This document shows, in pieces, positions 1-5,627 of a DNA stretch of 14,229 bases (positions within the stretch are counted from its first letter, which is position 1; the number at the start of each line of letters is the position of its first letter). A model generated the notes under the pieces. The model did not search any database and was not told the DNA's origin. It saw only the letters and a program-made list of their open reading frames with translations. The position numbers and the translations under genes are program-made. Source of the DNA: Actinomycetota bacterium. GTDB lineage: Bacteria; Actinomycetota; Acidimicrobiia; Spongiisociales; ZC4RG35. Where the stretch lies: NCBI GenBank assembly GCA_003242515.1, contig QGUS01000016.1, positions 1 through 14,229 of the forward strand. The letters run 5' to 3'.

Positions 1-301
1 TGACCACCGCCGCTGGTGCGACCGGAGTCGTGGCGGTCGTGGGCGGCCGGGTGGTGGTGGTCGTCGGTGCCGCGGTCGTGCTCGTGACCGGGACACTCGT
101 CGTGGTGGCCGGCGGGATGGTGGAGGTGGTCGGGACGGTGGATGTGGTGGTGCACGAGGCGGTGGGGGCCGTGGTCGTCGTGGACGCCGGCGGGGCGGCC
201 ACACCGCAGGCAGCCACCATCGTGACCAGGAGGATCGGGATGCCCTTGGGGCCGGTGACGTGGATGCGGCTCACACGGAGGTCTCTCGTCACCTCCACCA
301 T
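1..301 (-). CDS. Thr/Pro-rich lipoprotein, N-terminal part only
   Basis: About 100 codons are visible before the window edge. The N-terminus has basic residues (Arg9, Arg12, Lys19), a short hydrophobic stretch (about residues 21-29, IPILLVTMV) and a lipobox VAAC at residues 29-32, which suggests a lipoprotein signal peptide cleaved before Cys32. From about residue 39 the chain becomes a low-complexity Thr/Pro/Ala/Val tract with runs such as TTTT, typical of the extended, often glycosylated linkers that tether actinobacterial surface lipoproteins. The functional domain lies outside the window. The ATG at 301 was chosen because it opens the frame just ahead of the signal peptide; a GTG nine codons later is also possible, and neither has a clear Shine-Dalgarno site. 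It is codirectional with the LRR gene, 88 bases downstream, and may be expressed with it. The lipoprotein call is a prediction from composition; function is unknown. Confidence 0.6.
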   Translation of the reverse strand, partial: MVEVTRDLRVSRIHVTGPKGIPILLVTMVAACGVAAPPASTTTTAPTASCTTTSTVPTTSTIPPATTTSVPVTSTTAAPTTTTTRPPTTATTPVAPAAVV

Positions 302-389
302 GCGGCACGGAGCCGTTCGGAGGCAGGGCCATATGACCCGACCGCGCGGGACCCCGCGGCGTCGCCGGCCCGGGACCGTCCACCCTGAT
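302..389. other. Intergenic spacer between LRR gene and lipoprotein
   Basis: This 88-base GC-rich spacer holds a weak 5-bp hairpin (345-349 pairing with 354-358) just after the LRR stop codon, with no T-tract, and a near-palindromic GGTCATATGGCC (minus strand, about 329-340). Its CATATG could be a poor -10 region for the lipoprotein gene. I see no convincing promoter or terminator. Confidence 0.3.
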
Positions 390-2966
390 TCAGTCAGACG
401 GGCAGCCGTCGTCCCAGTCCGGGTCGTGCTCGGAGAGCCAGGCGGCGAGCTGTGGCGATGCGGTCAAGCACATGTTGCCGGAGAGCTCCAGCACCTCGAT
501 CGGCAGGTCCATCAGCGAGTCCGGGAGGACCCCGCTGAGCCGGTTGAGACCGGCCTTGAAGACCCGGAGGCTCTTCATGTACCCGACCGTGTCCGACATC
601 CAGGTGAACTCGTTGCCGGACAGGTCGACGTGCTCGATGTGCGGCAACCACGCCCCGGTCAGGAGCATCACTCCGCTCATGCCCGCGTTCCGGATCACCA
701 GCTTCTCCAGGTACGGCATCCAGTAGAGGTCGCCGGTGATTCCGGCGGACGGGTCGAACTGGACGCCGTCGAAGACGATGCCCACGATGCGGGTCTCGCC
801 GTCGCGTTCCGCGCACTCGATGAAGTACCAGTCGCACGGCTTCGCCCGGTCATCCCAGGAGATGCCTACGGCGAGCAGCACATCGGACCAGTCGGCGAGG
901 GTGAGACCCTGGAGCAGGTTGACGACGATCTCACAGTCGGTCCGGAGCGGGCTGACGCTGGCCATGTCGCAGTTGGCGTTGAACGCTCCCGGGCTCCTCA
1001 GGTGCAGGACCGTGGTGGCGGTCCGGTAGCCGTCGGTGACCGTGATGGGGACCCGCCACTCCCCGGACAGGTCCACCCACCCGGAGATCGTCCCCGTCGT
1101 CTCCCCCAGGTCGAGGTGCGGCACGAGGGGAGTGTCCGTCGTGAAGGTGTAGAGCATCGGGGACCCGCCCGACACCGGGATGCTCACGGGACTGAACAAG
1201 CCCGAGGTGCTGGTCTCGATCCACACCTCGGGGTCGACCACGAGAGGCGCGCATCCATCGGTCCAGGCGGGGTCGACCCGGTACAGCTTCTCGGCGAGGG
1301 ACCGCGAGGAGGTCAGGCACCCGTTGCCGCTGAGGTCGAACTCGTACAGCGAGCCGGGATACCGGTCGAGGTCGTCGGAGAAGGTGTCCGGCACCACCCC
1401 GGCCAGCCGGTTGTTGGAGAGGTCGACCCGGCTGATCGAGTCGAGGTTCCCGATGGCGGCGGGGATCGAACCCTCCAACTGGTTGTCATCGAGGTACAGC
1501 GTGACCAGGGAGGTGACCAGCCCGAGGCTCTCCGGGATCTCCCCGCTGAGCCGGTTGTGGTCGAGGGCGAGCCGCCGGAGGTCGTAGGCCCGCTGCAGGC
1601 CGCCTCCAGGCTTCGGGACCGGTGCGCCCCAGCTTCCTGAGGGGATCTCACCCTCGAAGTCGTTGTGGGAGAGGTGCAGCTCGTCGAGCTCGGAGAAGGT
1701 CAGGTTGCCGAGCCATCCCGGGAGCTCACCGCCCAGACGGTTTTTGGAGAGGTCCAGCCGGTAGAGGTCGGTGAGGCCGGGCATCCAGTCCGGGAGCCCG
1801 CCGGTGAACCCGTTGCCGGAGAGGTCGAGGAACCTCAGGCCCGGGGAGTTCTGGAGGAAGTCCGGGATCGGACCGGTGAACTCGTTCCCGGCGAGATCGA
1901 GGCTGGTCAGCTGCGGGAGGGCGCCCCAGTGGGCGAAGGTCCCTGACAGCTGGTTGTTGGACAACGCCAGCTGTGCGAGCTTCGAATCGGCCCCTCCGAA
2001 GGCCGGTGTCGTCCCGCTGAGGCGGTTGTCGTTCAGGTGGAGGGTCACGAGTTCGGGGGCCCCGGCCAGCCAGGAGGGAAGGGGGCCGGTGAGCTCGTTC
2101 CCGGACAGGTCCAGGTGCAACAGGGCCTTCGCTGCGGAGAGGTCGGGGATCTCCCCGGAGAAGCCCCAGCCCGTGACGACGAGGCGCTCCAGCTCGGTCA
2201 AGGCGGACAGCCCGCCCGGGATATGCCCCGGGCCCGAATCCGGGGGGATGATCGGCCGGTCCAGCGAGAGCACCTTCAGGCCCGGCATCCCGAGCACCAC
2301 CTCGGGGAAGACACCGCCGAGGGGGCTCAGGTCGAAGTTCAGTGTGTCCAGCTCCTCCAGCAGCACCAGGTAGCCGGGCAGGTCGCCCTCCAGGTACCAG
2401 TGGCCCTGCCTTCCGGGGACGAGCCCGGTCACGTGGGCCTCCCCTTCCGTCTCCACACACTGCACGAAGGTGGTCCAGCCGCAGGGGTCGTCGCCCGTCC
2501 GCCAGGTCCGGGCATCCCAGGAGTCCCGGTAGTAGGTGAAGGTCCCGAAGACGACGCCCTCCATGTCGAGGGTGAACCGCGCCACCACTTCGCACTCGAT
2601 GCGGGGCAGGAGGGTCTCCACGTCGCAGAGCCCGGCCACCTCGCCGGCAGGCTCCACGGTCATGACGACGGTGCGGGACGCGGTCTGCCAGCCGTCGGTG
2701 ACGGCGACCTCGAAGCGGTGCTCACCGGAGAAGAACGGCGCCCCGGACAGGGTGCCGTCCTCGTCGAGGCTCAGCCCCCAGGGCAGATCCGCCGAGGTCC
2801 ACCGATAGTCCCCCGTACCGCCCTCGGCCTCCAGGGTGGCCGCGAACGGCTGGTCCTGGACCGCAGCGAGATATGCCCGTACGGAAAGCCCGACCTGTGG
2901 AAGTGATGCTCCGGACACCGGTCGACCACCGGAGGCTGTCCTTAAGGACAGAAGAAGACCCGCCAT
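390..2966 (-). CDS. Plant-type leucine-rich-repeat protein with duplicated Ig-like/LRR modules; start uncertain, possibly 5'-truncated
   Basis: From the ATG at 2966 the product is 858 residues. Module 1 has an Ig-like domain resembling He_PIG (about residues 20-105, with GLSL, GTLSG and VTDG motifs), a cysteine-containing cap like plant LRRNT (about 114-170, DPCGW then C), about 13 repeats of the 24-residue plant-specific class (LDLSGNxLTGPLP type, about 230-548), and a closing cap with Cys550 and Cys572. Module 2 repeats this plan in shorter form: Ig-like (about 576-656), cap (about 666-718, PCDW), about four LRRs, and a closing cap (Cys833, Cys855). Such proteins are usually extracellular and bind proteins or sugars. 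There is no sortase motif or C-terminal membrane segment. The start is weak: the ATG lies inside a terminator hairpin loop, MAGLLLSLRTA is a poor signal peptide, and no Shine-Dalgarno site fits. The frame stays open back to 3071, inside tmRNA, which cannot all be coding. Architecture is confident; ligand and function are unknown. Confidence 0.8.
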   Translation of the reverse strand: MAGLLLSLRTASGGRPVSGASLPQVGLSVRAYLAAVQDQPFAATLEAEGGTGDYRWTSADLPWGLSLDEDGTLSGAPFFSGEHRFEVAVTDGWQTASRTVVMTVEPAGEVAGLCDVETLLPRIECEVVARFTLDMEGVVFGTFTYYRDSWDARTWRTGDDPCGWTTFVQCVETEGEAHVTGLVPGRQGHWYLEGDLPGYLVLLEELDTLNFDLSPLGGVFPEVVLGMPGLKVLSLDRPIIPPDSGPGHIPGGLSALTELERLVVTGWGFSGEIPDLSAAKALLHLDLSGNELTGPLPSWLAGAPELVTLHLNDNRLSGTTPAFGGADSKLAQLALSNNQLSGTFAHWGALPQLTSLDLAGNEFTGPIPDFLQNSPGLRFLDLSGNGFTGGLPDWMPGLTDLYRLDLSKNRLGGELPGWLGNLTFSELDELHLSHNDFEGEIPSGSWGAPVPKPGGGLQRAYDLRRLALDHNRLSGEIPESLGLVTSLVTLYLDDNQLEGSIPAAIGNLDSISRVDLSNNRLAGVVPDTFSDDLDRYPGSLYEFDLSGNGCLTSSRSLAEKLYRVDPAWTDGCAPLVVDPEVWIETSTSGLFSPVSIPVSGGSPMLYTFTTDTPLVPHLDLGETTGTISGWVDLSGEWRVPITVTDGYRTATTVLHLRSPGAFNANCDMASVSPLRTDCEIVVNLLQGLTLADWSDVLLAVGISWDDRAKPCDWYFIECAERDGETRIVGIVFDGVQFDPSAGITGDLYWMPYLEKLVIRNAGMSGVMLLTGAWLPHIEHVDLSGNEFTWMSDTVGYMKSLRVFKAGLNRLSGVLPDSLMDLPIEVLELSGNMCLTASPQLAAWLSEHDPDWDDGCPSD
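2937..2950. repeat. Perfect 14-bp palindrome TGTCCTTAAGGACA
   Basis: The two 7-base halves (2937-2943 and 2944-2950) are exactly complementary. The site follows the T-rich tail of the second ssrA terminator and falls just inside the presumed 5' end of the LRR frame. It could be an operator for the LRR gene or a recombination core. A chance palindrome of this length is uncommon but not excluded. Confidence 0.5.
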
Positions 2967-2974
2967 CGGGCGGG
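2950..2974 (-). terminator. Second intrinsic terminator downstream of ssrA
   Basis: On the minus strand CCCGCC (2969-2974) pairs with GGCGGG (2959-2964) around a four-base loop. It is followed by the pyrimidine tract TCTTCTTCT (2950-2958). This is the most canonical terminator shape in the window. The only in-frame ATG near the start of the LRR gene lies in its loop. Confidence 0.65.
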
Positions 2975-2989
2975 CGAGAACCTGGGGTG

Positions 2990-3015
2990 GGGTGCCGACC
3001 GCCGCGTCGGCACCC
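2990..3015 (-). terminator. Strong hairpin immediately after tmRNA
   Basis: GGGTGCCGAC (minus strand, 3006-3015) pairs perfectly over 10 bp with GTCGGCACCC (2990-2999) around a six-base loop. It begins two bases after the CCA end of tmRNA. There is no T-tract, as in many actinobacterial terminators. It probably ends ssrA transcription and protects or defines the 3' end for processing. Confidence 0.75.
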
Positions 3016-3017
3016 GA

Positions 3018-3367
3018 TGGTGGAGGTGCGGGGAGTCGAACCCCGGTCCGCTGAGCCCTCGGCGAAGGCATCTCCGAGCGCAGTCGTCAGCGAGCTTCGG
3101 TTGCGAGAACTCTGACGACGAGTTTCCTCGCACCTAGTCGGAAGCGTCTTTTCCGTCCGGTCCCGACACCCCGGACGGAGCATCCCGCATTGCGACGCCT
3201 CGACCCGACCCGGCGGGAGCGGATCGGCGAGACGGGCTGTTCAATCAGGCAGCCAGTGCGAAGTTGTCTTCGGCACTTGTTTGTTGTTCCGGTTTGTTGA
3301 CGGGGCCCCGGAGACCCCGGCTCGCTTCCAACGCCTCGACACTCAACGTCGAAACCGTTTCACCCCC
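3018..3367 (-). ncRNA. ssrA: tmRNA (transfer-messenger RNA)
   Basis: tmRNA rescues stalled ribosomes: charged with alanine and bound by SmpB, it enters the empty A site, switches translation to its own short frame and adds a degradation tag. The 5' end GGGGGTG (3361-3367) pairs with CACCTCC (3022-3028, one G-U) to form the acceptor stem, followed by discriminator A and an encoded CCA (3018-3020). A T-arm with GGGG-TTCGACT-CCCC precedes it, and the 5' D-like region reads GGTTTCGACG. The inferred tag frame (3245-3274) is GCC GAA GAC AAC TTC GCA CTG GCT GCC TGA, giving AEDNFALAA after the tRNA-borne Ala; the preceding ACAAGT resembles the sequence before known resume codons. The tag ends ALAA, the usual protease-recognition tail. 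It lies 126 bases after smpB, the classical arrangement. The 350-base length is typical. Ends are inferred from pairing; the mature 5' end would be made by RNase P. Confidence 0.95.
3245..3274 (-). other. tmRNA tag reading frame, tag AEDNFALAA
   Basis: Nine sense codons and a TGA stop encode AEDNFALAA. GCC at 3272-3274 is chosen as resume codon because it encodes Ala and is preceded by ACAAGT, in the position where other tmRNAs have AATAGTC or ATAAGC. The frame is also open upstream (VNKPEQTS), so a longer tag cannot be fully excluded. Confidence 0.75.
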
Positions 3368-3381
3368 ATGGGGTACCACTC

Positions 3382-3410
3382 ATGGTACCGGTTGCCCGGT
3401 GCTCCGGAAG
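3382..3410 (-). promoter_or_regulatory. Possible ssrA promoter
   Basis: TACCAT (minus strand, 3382-3387) matches the TAnnnT pattern of actinobacterial -10 elements. It would start transcription near 3375, leaving a leader of about eight bases for RNase P to remove. The -35 region is poor (TTCCGG at 3404-3409, 16-base spacing). Two GGTACC palindromes (3372-3377, 3384-3389) overlap this site. Confidence 0.35.
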
Positions 3411-3442
3411 GGGTGTTCTTCGGGTGCCGCCGGACGGTCCGC

Positions 3443-3458
3443 CACCCCTTCAGGGGTG
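3443..3458 (-). terminator. Hairpin downstream of smpB
   Basis: CACCCCT (minus strand, 3452-3458) pairs perfectly over 7 bp with AGGGGTG (3443-3449) around a two-base gap; the RNA would open a larger loop. There is no T-tract. It lies 35 bases after the smpB stop and before the presumed ssrA promoter, so it may end or attenuate the prfB-ftsEX-smpB transcript. Confidence 0.45.
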
Positions 3459-3493
3459 ACACCTGGCACGACCCTCCGCGGGAGCGTCGCTTG

Positions 3494-3955
3494 CTACCGC
3501 CGCAGTTGCTTGGCGACGCGGTCCATCTCGCGCTCGGCGTCGCGCTTCTTGATGTCCTCGCGCTTGTCCACCGTGCGCTTGCCCTTGGCGACGGCCAGCT
3601 CCACCTTCGCCTTCCCGTCCTTGAAGTAGACCTGGAGCGGGATCAGCGTCAGACCCTTCTCGGCCAGCGTCCCGGCGAGCCTCCCGATCTCCCGCTTGTG
3701 GAGCAGGAGCTTGCGGGGACGTTCCGGCTCGTGCCCGCCGTCACGGGCGTAACCGTACGGGGCGATGTGGGCTCCGATCAGGTACGCCTCGCCGTCCTCG
3801 ATGGTGGCGTAGGAGTCCTTGAGCTGGATGTGGCCCTCACGGAGCGACTTGACCTCCGAGCCCAGCAGCACGAGGCCGGCCTCGTAGGTGTCGACGATGG
3901 CGTAGTCGTGGCGGGCCCGCCGGTTGGTGGCGACCACCTTCACCCTGTCGGCCAT
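3494..3955 (-). CDS. smpB: SsrA-binding protein SmpB
   Basis: This 153-residue cytoplasmic protein binds the tRNA-like domain of tmRNA and delivers it to stalled ribosomes for trans-translation. The sequence matches the family across its length: N-terminal VATNRRARHDY, the barrel segments ETYEAG-like DTYEAGLVLLGSEVKSLR and LKDSYATI, HIAPY and LIPLQVYFKDGKAKVELAVAKGK, and the basic C-terminal tail KRDAEREMDRVAKQLRR that folds as a helix in the mRNA channel. Length is normal. The ATG shares its A with the last base of the ftsX stop (TGATG), a one-base overlap that implies translational coupling and fixes the start. Its RNA partner ssrA follows 126 bases downstream. An open frame continues upstream through ftsX in another register and is not coding. 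Identification is secure. Confidence 0.98.
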   Translation of the reverse strand: MADRVKVVATNRRARHDYAIVDTYEAGLVLLGSEVKSLREGHIQLKDSYATIEDGEAYLIGAHIAPYGYARDGGHEPERPRKLLLHKREIGRLAGTLAEKGLTLIPLQVYFKDGKAKVELAVAKGKRTVDKREDIKKRDAEREMDRVAKQLRR

Positions 3956-4884
3956 CAGAAGCCCTTGGGGATGTCGGGACCCGTGCCGTCGGCCTCCCGC
4001 AGGTACCTGCTGAGACCGAGGAGGGATCCCAGGACGCCGGCGGCGGCGCCGAACACGAGCACGACCAGCCCCGATCGGAAGAACCACTGGTTGCTGATGT
4101 CGAGACGGAACAACTCGAGGCTCTCCCCCGCCTTGGCCAGGTTGTTCGACGCGATCCACACGGCGAACACGGCCAGCGCGGCCCCGACCAGGCCTTCGAT
4201 CAGGCCCTCGAGGAGGAACGGGACGCGGATGTACCAGTTGGAGGCGCCGACCAGCTTCATGATCGCCACCTCCTCCCGGCGGGCGTAGATGGCCAGCTGG
4301 ATCGTGTTGGCGATCAGGACCACGGCCGCCACGCCGAGCACGACGGCGAGACCCAGGCCCAGGATCTGGAGCACGTCGGAGAGGTTCTGCAGCTGCTCGA
4401 TGGACTGCGATGCGGTGTTCACCCGGCGCACCACCTGCTGCTGCTGCTCCAGGCGGTACCGGGTGGTCTGGTGGAGGCGGATGTCCTCCAGCTCGATGCG
4501 GATCGACGCCGGGAGCACCGTCGGGTCCCGGAGGGCGTCGAGCATCTGGGGGTCGTTCTCGAAGATCCGCTGGAACTCCTGCCACGCCTCGGCCTTGGTG
4601 ACCAGGCGAGCGTCCTCGACCTCCTCCCACGACCGGACCTCGGCGAGGAGCTGCTCGTGGGCGCCCGGCGGCACGTTGTCCGTCCCCTCGTCGTAGAGGA
4701 AGGCGACGACATGGGTGCCGTCCTGCCAGGCCCGGGTGTTCAGCTTGAGCAGCTCGTTCACCACCTGGGCTCCGAAGGCGAGGGCCAGCGAGATGAAGAC
4801 GGCCATGATCGCCCCGATCACGATCAGGGCGTTGCGGCGCAGGCTGGAGAGGGCCTCGCGGATCAGGTAGACGAAACGGCTCAC
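3955..4884 (-). CDS. ftsX: Cell division protein FtsX
   Basis: FtsX is the membrane half of the FtsEX complex, an ABC-type machine that uses ATP hydrolysis to activate peptidoglycan hydrolases (RipC in mycobacteria) at the septum rather than to transport a solute. The 309 residues show the expected topology: a cytoplasmic N-terminus, TM1 (about 19-42), a large extracellular domain (about 43-173) with the family PASI motif near residue 125-128, then TM2 (about 174-196), TM3 (223-245) and TM4 (270-292). ARREEVAIMKLVGAS (201-215) is the conserved cytoplasmic segment that contacts FtsE. A four-glutamine run (147-150) sits in the extracellular domain and may be part of a helical region. The start is GTG at 4884, overlapping the ftsE stop as GTGA, so the two subunits are translationally coupled. 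The product ends one base into smpB. Confidence 0.97.
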   Translation of the reverse strand: MSRFVYLIREALSSLRRNALIVIGAIMAVFISLALAFGAQVVNELLKLNTRAWQDGTHVVAFLYDEGTDNVPPGAHEQLLAEVRSWEEVEDARLVTKAEAWQEFQRIFENDPQMLDALRDPTVLPASIRIELEDIRLHQTTRYRLEQQQQVVRRVNTASQSIEQLQNLSDVLQILGLGLAVVLGVAAVVLIANTIQLAIYARREEVAIMKLVGASNWYIRVPFLLEGLIEGLVGAALAVFAVWIASNNLAKAGESLELFRLDISNQWFFRSGLVVLVFGAAAGVLGSLLGLSRYLREADGTGPDIPKGF

Positions 4885-5576
4885 TCTTCCTCGGAAGTCC
4901 TCTCGTAACGCCCGGCTACCTCGTCACGGATGACCCGCCCGTGCTCCAGAGCGACGACCCGCCGCTTCATGGCGTCGACGATGGCGTGGTCGTGGGTGGC
5001 CATCACGATCGTCGTGCCCGTGCGGTTGATCCGGTCTAGGAGCCTCATGATCTCAACGGAGGTCTTCGGGTCGAGGTTCCCCGTCGGCTCGTCACAGAGC
5101 ATGATCGGGGGCCGGTTCACGAAGGCCCGGGCCACGGAGACACGCTGCTGCTCGCCACCGGAGAGCTGGCGCGGATAGCGCTGGGACTTGTCGGCGAGTC
5201 CCACCAGCTCGAGGACCTGGTTCACCTGGGGGCCGATCACAGAGCGGGGCCGGCCCAGCACCTCCAGGGCGAAGGCGACGTTCTCGAAGACCGTCTTGTT
5301 CGGGAGGAGCTTGTAGTCCTGGAAGACCGTCCCGACCGAGCGGCGGAGGTACGGGATCTTCCACTTGGGGAGCTTGGTGATGTCCTTGCCCGCCACCCAG
5401 ATGCGGCCCCGGGTCACCGGCTCGTCGCGGAGCATCAGCCGGATCAGCGTCGACTTGCCGGAGCCGGACGCGCCCACGAGGAAGACGAACTCACCCTTCT
5501 GGATGTCCAGGGATACGTCGTTCACGGCGACGGTGCCGCCCTCGTAGACCTTGGTGACGTTTTCGAGTCGAATCAT
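4881..5576 (-). CDS. ftsE: Cell division ATP-binding protein FtsE
   Basis: FtsE is the cytoplasmic ATPase of the FtsEX divisome complex. All ABC motifs are intact in 231 residues: Walker A GASGSGKST (35-43), Q-loop FQDYKLL (85-91), signature LSGGEQQR (138-145), Walker B IMLCDEPT (158-165), D-loop GNLDP (166-170) and H-loop His195. The cysteine in the Walker B segment (LCDEP) is common in FtsE. The ATG at 5576 precedes the normal first strand IRLENVTKVY. There is no clear Shine-Dalgarno site upstream. The 51-base gap to prfB holds a small GGGT/ACCC hairpin, so ftsE is probably cotranscribed with prfB. It ends in a GTGA overlap with ftsX. Confidence 0.98.
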   Translation of the reverse strand: MIRLENVTKVYEGGTVAVNDVSLDIQKGEFVFLVGASGSGKSTLIRLMLRDEPVTRGRIWVAGKDITKLPKWKIPYLRRSVGTVFQDYKLLPNKTVFENVAFALEVLGRPRSVIGPQVNQVLELVGLADKSQRYPRQLSGGEQQRVSVARAFVNRPPIMLCDEPTGNLDPKTSVEIMRLLDRINRTGTTIVMATHDHAIVDAMKRRVVALEHGRVIRDEVAGRYERTSEEE

Positions 5577-5627
5577 TCGTTCGGGGGGGATGTGCGGACC
5601 GGGTCAACGGTACCGGGTGAAACCCGT

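Noticed and set aside
30..1640. Long plus-strand open frame rich in Val and Gly
   Set aside because: It is antisense to the lipoprotein and LRR genes; its Val runs are the complement of the Thr codons, and it has no recognisable domain.
2967..3071. N-terminal 35 codons of the open LRR frame
   Set aside because: They cover the tmRNA 3' end and its terminator, which are better supported as RNA and termination signals.
3956..4630. Upstream in-frame extension of smpB by about 225 codons
   Set aside because: It runs through ftsX in another register and is Arg/Pro/Gly rich; the conserved SmpB N-terminus begins at 3955.
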